From contig CAUYUJ010015030.1 in the NCBI GenBank assembly GCA_963575745.1, positions 62,001 through 126,000 on the forward strand: a stretch of 64,000 nucleotides of DNA, given 5' to 3'. Under the pieces are notes generated by a model that worked only from the letters and a program-made list of their open reading frames with translations, was not told where the DNA came from and ran no database searches. Shown here piece by piece: positions 43,436 through 54,301 of the stretch (position 1 is the first letter of the stretch; every line of letters starts with the position of its first letter). The stretch comes from Prorocentrum cordatum (lineage: Eukaryota; Sar; Dinophyceae; Prorocentrales; Prorocentraceae). The position numbers and the translations under genes are program-made.

Positions 43436-43955
43436 GGAGAGCAGAGGCAGGAATGGGAGGAGGGACGAGGAGGAGAAGGAAGAGCAGGAGGAGGAACGAG
43501 GACAGGAGGGAGGCGACGCGGGGCGCTGTCTCTTCCAATCGAAGACCCATCAACACAGGATGGCTGGGGAACGAAAAAAACCTCAGGACCCGTATCCTTC
43601 AGGACCCGCTTCCACCGTGGCGAACAACCTCCTCCGACCTGGGCCCCAACGCCAAGCCCTCCCCCCCCGGTCTCTGGCCATGGCCCCGCACGGCCAGGAC
43701 CGAGGAGGCGGAGGATCGAGGAGGAGGAGCAGGAGGACCGAGGAGGGGGAGCAGGAGGACCGAGGAGGAGGAATGAAGAGGAAAGCCGAGGAGGATCGAG
43801 AAGGTCTCCTGCCACGGCCACGCACGCCCAGTCCCCGCTGAAGTCCGGCCTCCCGCCGCGGAGGCGGTGCCCGGGCGGCGCCGCCGCCTCGTGAAAGGCT
43901 GGCGGGGGGTGTGCGGCCGCACGCGAGCGGAGTGCCGTCCGCCTACCGCGGCGAA
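43436..43955. other. GA-rich spacer, no confident gene
   Basis: GGAGGA-rich sequence open in several frames by composition. No motif was seen. Confidence 0.5.
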
Positions 43956-43959
43956 AGCC

Positions 43960-44235
43960 CGACGCGACGACGACGACGACGACGACGACGGACGACGACG
44001 GACGACGGGCAACGACGGCGACGGACGACGGACGACGGACGACGGACGACGACGGCGGACGGCGACGGACGACGACGGACGACGGACAACCGACGACGAC
44101 GACGGACGACGACGGACGACGGACGATGACGGACGACGGACGACGGACGATGACGGATGACGGGCGACGACGGCGACGACGGACGACGGACGACGGACGA
44201 CGACCAACGACGACCACGGGGGACTGATGATGACC
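43960..44235 (+). repeat. (GAC)n / GGACGAC microsatellite
   Basis: About 275 bp of GAC and GGACGAC units. Confidence 0.5.
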
Positions 44236-44463
44236 ACGGACGACGGGCGGCGGCGACGCCTCACCGCCTCCGCCGCCAAGGTTCTAACCTTCTGTGTCTT
44301 CCGCCGCGTTCGCTTCCCTCCGCCTCCTCCGCCTCCTCCTTCTTCTTGTTCCCACCTCGAATCTGCGTTGGAAGCTCAGGCATTTTGAGAACCGACAGAG
44401 ACAAGAATTGCTGATAATCCCTCGCAAGGACCGCCCCGCAATCGCATGAGCCAGAGAAGGAGC

Positions 44464-46120
44464 TAGGTGGGCATAGCAGGTGGATGGCGATTGCAGCGCC
44501 TTTGTCATGGGCACAGATGAAGCTGGTATTCTACAATCCTCTTGCGGTGAATGCCACGGATAGGCTGGGAGATATGAGCAGTGCACTACGAGAATGGGAT
44601 GCCATTGTACTGACAGGGGCTCACCAATGGGCTGGGCCAGAGCCGATGAAGAAAACGAGCCCCAAATATCATACGGCATTGCAGTTCGGGGCAAAGAAAG
44701 GTTCATGGTTCCCAGCGAGATGTTGACAGATAGGGCCTTCCACACACTACTCACCTCCTGCCCAACTGCAGGGTAGAACGGCAAGAATCAGACCGAGGAT
44801 GAGAGCTTACGGAGTCACAATATTTGCAGCTTACTTACCGCCAAACAAAGGGCACACGAACAATGCAATTATCAAGTTGTGAAATGCGCCCAGGAGAAGT
44901 GCGACGACACCAGTGGCAGATCTACTATCATTGTGGGAGGGGGCATGAACAGCCAATTGGGATTGCGCATGTCAAGCAGCAGGGATTTGGTGGTCAGCAG
45001 GCACAGTTCGAGCGAACATGCAACAGCATTGGGACCAGTGGCCAAGGATAACGACAATGGCACAACATTCAGGGAATTGTGCGTTGACAGTTTTAATGTT
45101 TGATTGTGGGCCTACGTACTACTGTGCGAAAAAAACGGGAAGATGATGACTAGCAACATAGACCACGTAGCAATACCGACGGGGGCCTTACCCCATGTGC
45201 GGAGGTGCGCAGCACTGGGAGGAGTGGCTCAAAAACGGCACAATAGCAATGCGAGAGGGGCACGGAGACCACATCCCCTTGGGCTTGGCCATCAGACTGG
45301 AGCACCATTTGTTCCCCAAGCAAGCAAAGGCAACGAAGAGCAGACAAAGAGGTGGACCGCAACATGTTGATGGAGTGCCTGAAGAAAGGCCGCCTGAAGG
45401 CGGAATTCCTGCGCGTTCGACCGCCACCTGCAGGCCGCCCAATCGCAGCAGCCAGGGAGAGCATTGGCGAGGTCCCCTCGGAGTGCGACCCAGGTTGCGC
45501 CTTCAGGTGTAGCAGTAGCGAGATTTCCTCGGGGTGCAGCACAAGGACCTTGCCGATCCCCCAGGAGAAACATCAGCGAGGTTTCTCGGGGTGCAAATCA
45601 TGGGGGGAGCCTGCGGCAGAAGAATATTGGGAAGAGCTGCAGGAGAGACCTACACCAGATCAGATGTCGAAGAAGTACAGCGAAGCGGGCACATACACCA
45701 CGACAGAGGTGTTTCCGATCAGAAAGAAGGAAGACAACGGGGCGGCCGCATTCCTATTACTAGGACGTTCCCTTCTGGCTGAAAGGATGAAGCTCCGAGT
45801 GGACATGGTGGAATCTGACGCGCAGGAAAGACTGGGGGTGATCAAACAAGAGCTGGCGCTGATAAAACATGCATTACGTAAGCATAGGACGGGAATGGAA
45901 AAGGCAAAGAAAAACGGGCAGAACAAATATGGAGAACATACGAGAACAACAACTTCAGCGAGATGCACATGCTCCGGGTGGAATAGCAGAGGAAAGAGAA
46001 AGGACCTAAAAAAAATATTCGGTCTCAGCGCGGACTAGGTGGGCTGGCGGCCGAGCCGATGGACCTGGAAGAGTATGAAAAGGAGCACGACGAGATGACA
46101 GCAGGAAACTGGAGAAGACA
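44464..46120 (+). pseudogene. LINE (non-LTR retrotransposon) AP-endonuclease and linker, decayed
   Basis: Plus-strand fragments in changing frames follow the order of a LINE ORF2 start. MKLVFYNPLAVNA and EWDAIVLTGAHQWAG (44520-44640) occupy the N-terminal endonuclease strands. STIIVGGGMNSQLG (44920-44960) sits where the catalytic D-x-N motif should be, with G-M-N instead. GPTYYCAKKTG and SNIDHVAIP (45105-45180) match the C-terminal S-x-I-D-H motif. GDHIPLGLAIRLEHHL and DRNMLMECLKKGRLKAEFLR (45260-45415) resemble the linker before RT, and FSEMHMLRVE near 45960-45995 the next segment. Stops and frame changes throughout; no intact RT. The only clear plus-strand coding remnant in the window. Confidence 0.5.
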
Positions 46121-47095
46121 GCAAAAGAGCACAAGCGGCGGAGAAGCGCGACGACCAGGAAGACCCGGGCAAGTTCAGCACGCTTCACAAGTGCAGAGTG
46201 GGAAAATCTATACTACGGAGGATGGGTTGGACATCGGGCAGGGCGTTGGGCAGCGCGGGCTGCATGGATGACGTCGGGGCACGGCCGTGCGGAGCTGCCG
46301 CGCGACGGCGCGGTGCAGCGCCACGCTGAGCTCGGCGCCCCAGCGCCGCGTCAGCAGCCTCCTCCAGGAAGTGACGCAGCCCCAACTTTTCCACATGAAT
46401 GGGGTGCGCAGGTACACAGCCAAATTCACAGTGTTTAAGAGGCTCCGCTCTCGTCAATTCCTCATCCTCCAATAATCAAGCTCCCATTGCACCACATCAA
46501 AATCACTTCCTCAAATTAGTTGCCATCCGCTCCCAAGTCTTTCCTCTGAGAATCGGGATAAGATGGCAAAGGGATTAAGGTCTCATGTTCTCTCTGTAAA
46601 GACATCAATGATAAGACAAAGATACCGTTGAACAATAGTACCCAACAGTGGGAAGGGAGGCCGGCCGACCGACGATCAACGACGCGCGACGGACGAAGGC
46701 AGGCGCGCTCCTTTTCTCTCTTGAGCACTGAATAGCTGCGGAGCAGTGCCGCATGATAGTACTGACAGTACATTGCAAGGCAGGCAGTGAGAGCAGCAAG
46801 GTTAAGATGATGCGGAGAGGAGCATGTTTACTCCCCCCGCGGCGGGCCTCGCAGGGCCCATCCAGCCACAGTGCCCCCGGCCTGCGCATATGTACAACCA
46901 CCGGAGCCAACCGCAAAAACTTGTACAGCTCAACGGTGGCTGCCAGGGGACTGAGGGCCGAAGAGGCCCGACGACTCCCACCATTAGTTTAAATAAATTC
47001 TCTCCGCCGACTCGAATTTGTCGATCGGTAGAGCTCTCACAGCCGATTCGACTTTGTCGATCGGTCACTCCTGCAATGACTAAGTCACGCGGGCT
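46121..47095. other. Spacer, no confident gene; 36-bp tandem pair at 47004-47075
   Basis: 46200-46470 is GC-rich with open frames by composition and may be more LINE remnant. 47004-47075 carries two copies of GCCGA(C/T)TCGA..TTTGTCGATCGGT about 36 bp apart. Confidence 0.5.
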
Positions 47096-47099
47096 TGGC

Positions 47100-48090
47100 C
47101 TAACTCAGATTATCCCATGGATTACTGTCTCTCGACGGCAGAGTTGGAGGCCCCGGATGCGACGACGACGAGCCTCCCTGTCCGCCATCTTTCCCACGGG
47201 GCGAGCGGGATCTAACTCCCTTGCCACGGCCAGCGTGATACGCTGTTCTGTTGCGCTTGTCTTGTTGTTTCGACTCTTTCCCTTTGGTCGGGAGGTAGCG
47301 GTTGTAGTCCGCGTAAGACAGTATGTGCCGCGTTCGTGACCACCAGACATTATTGGCCATCCACCAGATGCGATCACGATGTGCGTAGTATCCATCCTGG
47401 ACGTCATTTGTGAAGTGCGGGTAGTGGACCCGCGGGTCGTAGCCAGCAGCGCCGCGGCCGACATCCATGGCCCCCTCGCGCGCGCGGGGTGGTCTAGACC
47501 AATCCCGTGGGTCAGCCGATGTATACCGCGAGTACTCTTCACCTGCCGATGCGGCTGGGCCGCTGGCAGAATACGGAGATTCGGCGATCTCTTCGCGAGC
47601 CCGATCGTCTTGGACGTCGGGTCTGCGTGGTGGAGGAGGCAGAGTTGGTCTCGCCTTCGGCAAATCACTTGGTCTCGTCGGCTCCCCCCAGATCAGCTTG
47701 GCTGTCTGGAGGCCCAGTGGCACCTTCAGTCGCACCAATTGTCGTCCATCGATCTCGGATGAATCGGATAATTTCTCTTGCAGCAGCGGCAGCAGAGATA
47801 CCAAATCTTCCACACGCAGCACGTAAGGGGCCTTCAACCCTCTTCTGTAGTTCCAAATCCTCGTCTTCGCAGTTATCTAGGAGCCAACGACTGGCCCCCT
47901 GCAACTTTGCGCCCTGACAACGGATGTTTGCGCGGAACTGTCTGCCCAAATTGCGGGCCCATTCCTCGATGATATCGTCCGTGTGGACCGCAGCACGAAT
48001 GCGCAAGAGCGCACCCGTCCTTCTGACGCTTATCCTCAGCGCGGTCTGAACTCCTGCCCCGGGCAGGGGCGGTATTCCCGGGGTACGCAA
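47100..48090 (-). pseudogene. Block II, C-terminal section (RS-like tail)
   Basis: A frame through AAVHTDDIIEEWARNLG and GASRWLLDNCEDEDLELQKR (48030-47840) continues after a one-frame shift near 47840 into VLRVEDLVSLLPLLQEKL, LKVPLGLQTAKLIWGEP, a proline/arginine region, and ARRYPHF-type tyrosine-rich sequence. It ends in a basic RSRSPRGKDGGQGG tail at 47100. Family unknown; the tail suggests an RNA-associated nuclear protein, by composition only. Confidence 0.5.
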
Positions 48091-48822
48091 TATAATGCCC
48101 CATCGACAATAAAGCTACTGATGATCTCACGAACGATGGCGACCACGCGCATTATACGAAGACCCAATTGCATCTCGGAAACTGGAACTTCCCAGTTCCC
48201 ATCAATGACGTCACGCACAATCTCCGGGATTTCATGCGTCATTTCGCCCGACAGTCGTAATATGTTGGGATATGTTGTGCCCGGGTGGAAGCTGTGGTAT
48301 TCCATGACATACTGTGCAGCTACTGCCTTGGCTTCGATCTGGGTCAAGGTAATGTTCAATAAATGATCTGCACAGTGTGAGTATGTGTACCCATCAAGTT
48401 GATCGAGATCAATTGTTCCCTTGATTATCAGCTCGGCCTTGGACCCGCTGACTGGAGCGAAGTCAAACGTCACTTGTAAATTCTCCTCACCTGCCGTCTC
48501 GGTTTGACCGGCGGCAGGTTGGACGAGTCCCAAAACCAGACGGTGATCAGAAGACAAATTAACACGCCTGGTAACGGACCGTGCAACAAGGTGGGGCCGT
48601 GCCACTGAATTATCCGCCCAGGCAACTGGTGGACGTCCACGATGGCTTTGCCCTGGTGTCCATTGCATTGTCCTGTTCAACGGGCAGCCACGGGGCTGTC
48701 CCAGCCTTTGCGTTTTCCGATGTCTCCAGCGTCGGCACAAAGGTGTTATGAGCGTTCATTGTGCGCTCCCATCTGTCCCAACCGTCTATTGGTTCATGAA
48801 GATCATCGAAGCTTCTGGCCAC
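48036..48822 (-). pseudogene. Block II, fourth section
   Basis: Begins as SFDDLHEPIDGWDRWERTM (48815-48760) in one frame, shifts near 48650 into RPPVAWADNSVARPHLVARS, then ENLQVTFDFAPVSGSKAELI, ITLTQIEAKAVAAQYVMEYH and PEIVRDVIDGNWEVPVSEMQ, and stops at 48036. Joined to its neighbours by frameshifts rather than by start/stop signals. No family recognised. Confidence 0.5.
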
Positions 48823-50550
48823 TCAAAAGCGGCCAGAGCAGGGCAGGACATCGGGCGCGCATACTGATCAAGGTCTGTTGCCCAAACAATGGCCACCAGT
48901 CTGCGATTCGAGGAACTCCTGTCCTCTGTCTTCCAGCCAGGTGTGCGAGCCACTTTCATGAATCTCCTCTTCAAAGGCTCGAGGTACTGGAAGAAGGGGC
49001 CGTGGCGCGCGGGCGCCTGGGCCGCGGCGTGGCCTGGGACCCAGGCAGGGCAACTGCCTGTCCGACTGTTCCCGAAAGTTTGTCCTGAAGCGGTCAAGTT
49101 TAAGTATTGAGTCCTGGTTGCCAACTTGCGCTCTTGCTGCAGATTGTCGATGACGTTGTATATCACATCCGCGGAAGCTCTGTTCTGTCTTCTTACGCGC
49201 GCACCAGTCCAGCCAGCGCGATCACTAGGAAGCTCATGGGGATCATTAACATGCAACAAAATTCCATGTCCCTCAAGGGATCTTCGAATTATCTCTCTGT
49301 TCCATGTCTGGAGCATGTTATCGTGGGTAACTCTGTATTTGTAATTGGCCGGATTGCTGCAGGTGGCACAATGCCCAAAGCCAGTCCTCACCCAGTGATA
49401 ATTAGCACGCAGGAACCGCCCGTGGTCCGTCCATGGGATCGATTGGACGAGTTCTTGCGCTCCGGGCGGCAATGAAGGCATGCGGTCTGAAATCAAAGAC
49501 AGCGTCTCATCCGTGTGAATCCAACCGAGCATCGAGTTGCTGTTAAAATCCACCTCGTGCGACGCCCACTCATGGTTGAAAACTATGGACCAAGAGATTT
49601 GCTTGTCTCTCGGATCAGGCGAGTCTCCAATTTTAACAAGGCTGACGGCTTTGTCAATGTCAGTGAACTTCGGCCCTTCGCGGGACACAAGAGTCCCATC
49701 CTGGCAAATTCTGTGCGAAAAGCGGGCAAGGACCCGGCCGCTGAAAACAAGAATTAACGGCCAGGAATCCCTGTGATTTGGAAGCTGCCCCCACAAGCGG
49801 ACTGTGACCTCTGCGGGCCATGCCCCGACCGTGGCCGCAAACTCCCTTGCGGGGGCAGTCTCACCATACCTCCGTTGGCTGAGCCACGAAGGAAGGTGAT
49901 CTGCCTCTCGCATAACTGGGTTCTTCCTGGTCGGGAGAAGCCTCAGCAAGTCGTAATCTGCCTCGGGACAAAGTACCGAGTCTCTTTTTGGGAACTGGAC
50001 TTTTCCGACTGTTGACTCCAACAGTGTCTGCGAGTCAGTAATACGAAGAGGCCCGTGACTCCTGGCTTGGCCAGAGTCATATGGAACATGCATCCTCTCA
50101 ATTGAAGCAACAAATGTGGAGTGCCCCTGGCACGCTCGAAAGAAAACACGAACGGAACAGCACTCCTCCCCCCCTTTTGATGGGGCCATGCCGCGCAGTC
50201 TTTCCACAGATCGTCCAATGTCGGCAGGGTGCACCCCAAGTACCTCCACAGTCCCTGATTGCAGCGCAGCTAGGCCGCGTGCAGCGAGAGCAAGCGGCTG
50301 ATAGCTGAATCCGTCCTCGGCGATCTTTTCCACTAGGCCGCCGAAATAGACGCAGCCTCCCGAGGACCTCGCGTAATCAGATAAATGCCTCGCTAGATAC
50401 GCTGCGCAATTACCGATGTGCAGTGCAAGCTCGGGTACCCTGTAACTTTGAGGCCCCCAAAAGTCCGCGCTGCCTAGGGCGGCCGGATTATTAGGATCAT
50501 CGGCCCCAGCTACTAGCGGCTTCAGGCATTAAAAGACTGGGGGTGAACCC
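48786..50550 (-). pseudogene. Block II, third section (longest intact frame)
   Basis: Open from about 50550 without an ATG: VAGADDPNNPAALGSADFWG, ALHIGNCAAYLARHL, then from 50333 EKIAEDGFSYQPLALAARG to FEWPEASMIFMNQ at 48786 (about 585 codons). Includes GHCATCSNPANYKYRVTHDN (CxxC), WSIVFNHEWASHEVDF and VIYNVIDNLQQERKL. Coding character is strong; the family is unknown. The upstream section feeds in through a shift near 50520-50550. Confidence 0.5.
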
Positions 50551-51767
50551 TTCAGGAATAGCATCGGAGTGGAATTCAGCACGGAGAAACTCTCGCGCCT
50601 GATCAAACGCACCGTCATCCCTGCTGAGTTTGCTCAATAGTGCAAATATAGGATCTTCAGCGAACTCTGCTACATATCTGAGCGTATTCTCCCTTTGGTT
50701 GCGAACAGCTTCGACATGAGGAGGAACGGGCCGCCATATGGGCCTCTCGAATCTTGTGCCTCATAGCGAGAGGTATACGCTGGATGGCTTGAGGACGTTC
50801 ATTATTCGAAATATAGAGCTCTTTATCTTTGAAGTAGTTCGCATGCCCAACAATAATTTCTTCTTCATCCTCTTGTAGCAGATCGTTCGATGGTGGACGT
50901 TGCCGTTTGTCTGGAGCAGGTGGCAGATTCTCTCTGCAAAAGAAGTTGAAAGATGCCGGACCCGATCGTTAGTGTTCTTCCTCCGTGGTAATGAGCTCAG
51001 GATCCGCTGGGTACGGAAACTCATTAGACTGGGTCAGATCGTTGTCGGCCTGGAGGGGTCCCGGAGTGCCTTGGGCATCCGGCCCTCGACCTGCGGGCGT
51101 GGGCTCCGCTGCCTGATGTCCGCTTAGAGCGGCATCAGGTAATGGCCCCTGTGCCGCGGGCGCATCCAGACTCTCGGGTTTCAACAGGTGCCACAGCATC
51201 GGCACCCGAGCCTGCCGTTGACTCAATTTCCTTCTCCTGTTTGTTCTCCACTTTGGCTGGGCAAGGCGGAGGCGGGGGAAGGTCCCCTGTGGCGGCTGAG
51301 CTGGACGGAGGAGCGGGTGGAGTTGGAAGTCTGCTTCCAGTCACAGCGGGTATACCCTCTGTCTTAGGCTGCGACGGCTGGCTCTGACCGGCGAACATAG
51401 AAGTGGAAACGAAATCTGGCACAAGTTTACGGATCTGTTCCACAACAACGCCTTCAAATTTCCTCCGCGCAAACGAGCAGGTTCCCGGGCCGTGTCTACC
51501 TTTTTCACTGACCCTCGAGTAGAGCCCCCTTGCTGTTGCGATACAGGATGCAATCTCATATATCGCAACCTCGGAGTACTCGTGCCCTTGTGGCCAGTTA
51601 GCAGCGGTTCGACACCACCAGTAAAATAACTGTTTCTCATTCCTCAGAGCGTCACGCGCTGTCTTGCCCGAGAATTGTATCCTAGAGACTTCTTTGAGGA
51701 TCATGGGGATGATAGCTCCCTCGTCAGCCCGTTGGCATAGGTGACTCCTCTGATGATGGATATCCAT
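50520..51767 (-). pseudogene. Block II, second section, several frameshifts
   Basis: 51767-51150 encodes FYWWCRTAANWPQGHEYSEV, YEIASCIATARGLYSRV and FARRKFEGVVVEQIRKLV, then a Pro/Ser linker. After a shift near 51160 comes LDAPAAQGPLPDAALSG to PADPELITTEEEH. Another shift near 50960 gives ENLPPAPDKRQRPP and EEIIVGHANYFKDKELYI. A third near 50750 gives RPIWRPVPPHVEAVRNQREN and DDGAFDQAREFLRAEFHSD. At least four frame changes in 1.2 kb, yet sense is kept throughout in one or other frame. Confidence 0.5.
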
Positions 51768-51833
51768 CCGTCTGCGTCGGGGGCGCTGCCTTAGGGATAT
51801 GATGCTCCTCAGCGCCTCCGTGGCGTGTAGCGC

Positions 51834-52625
51834 CTACATCCTCGGCGGCTCCGTCGTCTCCACTGCTTTCGCCCTTGCGACAGGGCTATCCTCCTGTGCA
51901 GTCAGATCCGTTCCAGCGCTGCCTTGGGCACGCTGGGGGGGCCCCTTTTCTCTCGCCCGTCTGGGTGCAACTTTAGCCGGGGGCTTTGCCTTTTGTTGGT
52001 CTTGTTCAGTTTGCGAAGGACCTGGCAAGGTTAGCCGGTTAGCCGCGGCAGCAGGGGGCCCACGAAGACTCGGTTTCCAAATTTGAGGCGAGTCGCCTGC
52101 TGTTTCCGCGCCTCCCGGCTTGGCCGGCGGCTGCGCCAGCGGGGGCGTGGATGAGTTATCGGCCCCCGTGGCGAGGCGAGCCACCTTAGCCGGCGGAGGC
52201 TTCGGTAGCCTTGTCTCGGGACCGTGGCGAGGTGGAGGCGGAGGCTTCCTAGGTATCTCCTCCTTCGCCAAGGGTGAGTCCTTCGATTGTACAACGTTCG
52301 GATTCGCTGCTGGAGGCGACATCATCTTACCGAGCGGCGGAGGAGCTTTCTTCGGGGCGACTTCCCTCAGCCCTTCTGCTGCCGGCCACTTCTTCGGAGG
52401 AGGAGGAGGCGTCGGCATTTTGCCAAGTGCAGTAGTCTTGGGGAGTGGAGGCCAAGCCTCCGCCACGGCTTTGCCAGGCGGAGGCTTGAACGCCTTCCCA
52501 GCGCAAGCCGCAGGCTGCCCGAGACTCGGGAAATTCTCGGCCTCAAACGAAAGAGGTGCCGGACGGCTTGGCCGCCGGCGCCTGCTCTGGTGCGCTAGCA
52601 GGTGCCTTGGCTCTGTCCTCCTCAC
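51834..52625 (-). pseudogene. Block II, proline-rich linker section
   Basis: Enters by a shift at about 52570 (GTSF then EAENFPSLGQPAA), followed by about 220 residues of P/K/A-rich sequence (KAFKPPPGK, KKWPAAEG, RKPPPPPRHGPETRLPKPPP), ending at a single TAG (51834-51836). The same frame is open on both sides of this TAG into the 51.7 kb section. Confidence 0.5.
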
Positions 52626-53232
52626 CTTCGTTACCTAGGACAAGCTTCCTGGACTCTTCTGACGCCTCATCTCTATGCAGCGAGTGAATCTTGGTTAGTT
52701 TGACTCCTCTCTGCTGAAGCCACGGCCAAATCTCATCGCTCCTATCGTCGTCGGAGTATGGGTTCTGGCCACTTTGCCATTCGATCGGCCCCAAATTCGG
52801 GACCCACTCTGTCTGCGCCTCCCGGACTTGGCCCGCGGCAGCCGTCCTTGCATCGTCGCGAGAACATTCGACTCCGAAGTCTTGCTCCAAACACCAGTTG
52901 TTCTGTCTGGCGATATCTTGCAAGAAAACGTAAGCCGGCGCGACATGAAGCGCTGCTGGTGCCCAATGATACAATCGAAGACCATGCAGCACAATACCCG
53001 TCGGGTCACTAACGTACTGATCTGGTTTTTCTCTGATGAGAGTTGACTTTTCCGAAAAGAAAACAACCTCGGCAGTGACCCAGATGCCATCTCCAACGGT
53101 TTCCTCCCCAACAGAGTACGCTGTGTGAGTCTGAGGGTTGTCAGTGCAAGGGATTGAGTACACTTCAATCACGTTCTGCTTGACGCTGCCTCCGTACTTT
53201 GGATTAGATGGAAGCAACTGATGGCCCTCCAC
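52543..53232 (-). pseudogene. Block II, N-terminal section
   Basis: About 225 codons starting with GTG at 53232 and no ATG in the open frame, so the 5' end is missing or spliced. Contains NVIEVYSIPCTDNPQTHTAY, GDGIWVTAEVVFFSEK, PDQYVSDPTGIVLHGLRLYH, VFLQDIARQNNWCLEQDFG and SDEIWPWLQQRGVKLTKIH. Well-formed globular sequence of unknown family. 1 kb of AT-richer spacer separates it from block I. Confidence 0.5.
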
Positions 53233-54301
53233 TATTCAACGAAGCGCGGCCACAGGCGTGCCATGGGACTGTCTTGCCCAGCCTGCGGACTGGTCTTGGA
53301 CCTCCGCAAGCTTTTCGTGTGTATGGGGTTGGAGTACAAAGGTACAGAACCCCTGATCCGTTGGTAGAGGAAAGGAGGGACATATAGATACCATTTCCTC
53401 CTGCACGATCAAACGTCTGATGGATCTATTCCAATACCTGAGCCCAAACGGCCAGGCGCAGGCGAGCGAACGTAAGGAGTATATATGAGGGTATTATACG
53501 GGTTCTATTCGCACCCCCCGTCCCGAATCCCGCCCGCAAGGGCAGGACTCGGGAAAAGGAGAAAATAACCTGCCACCCTTTTACTCATCAAATCCTCAGC
53601 GCTGCAAGGCAGCTGAGCGTAAAATCTGCACCGCGTCAACTGCGTCCCGATCACGACAGCGGTGTGCAAAAAGTAGCGTAGCACAACAGCTGTCATGATC
53701 AAGCAAGTAAGGGTAAGAGAGAACACCCAGGGTACCTGTTTCTTCGCCAAGCACACTTTGGTGCCCCCTCGGTGCGCCCCCCAAAAACGCTTCGGCACTT
53801 GAGGGCGGAGAAGAATGAGACACGGGTGGGCGGAGCAAGAGGATCTGAGTAAATTGAAGGCAACATCGAAAGCTGCCGCGCCTGAACGCGGCAGGTGTTG
53901 CCACCAGCTTTCAAACCAAAGCTGGACATCATATCATTACCTACGCAATGTGATCTTAAATTATATTGTAAAGAGTAAGCAAAGAAAATGTGCAGTTGCA
54001 AGCCGTGTTGAAGAACACGATCGCGTTAAGAAACACGTCTGATCATCAAAGCAAATGCCTGGACAGGCGTAGAGTCGTGTTGATAAACACGAAAAACTGC
54101 ATTAACAAATTCTGCAATTGGTTACTCCCCTCGGCGATGCTCCGTAGGAGTCTGCCCGGGGTTTCACGAGTTATGTGTGGGTGGCCACTTATCTTGTATA
54201 GTGAAGTGGCCAACTATTATTTTAGTAATCACGGCTCGAGGCGAACTTTTGGAAAGATGAAGTTCAAGCCAATCGAGCAGTGGGCCTCGCGGCCAACAAA
54301 A
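53233..54301. other. AT-richer intergenic region between the two coding blocks
   Basis: Carries a TATATATGAGGGTATTATA stretch at 53478-53496, an inverted repeat around CCCGAATCCCGCCCGC/GGACTCGGGA (53520-53555), and three small hairpins at 54004-54091. No ORF above background. Likely regulatory DNA for block II (minus) or the 3' region of block I. Confidence 0.5.
54004..54091. repeat. Three CGTGTT-loop-AACACG hairpins
   Basis: CGTGTTGAAGAACACG (54004-54019), CGCGTTAAGAAACACG (54022-54037, one stem mismatch) and CGTGTTGATAAACACG (54076-54091): the same 6-bp stem with three different 4-nt loops. Confidence 0.5.

Noticed and set aside
42685-44217. 510-codon minus frame with Val/Ser, poly-Ile and poly-His runs
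   Set aside because: It spans the GAC and GAT microsatellites and the 90-bp repeat; composition explains the open frame.
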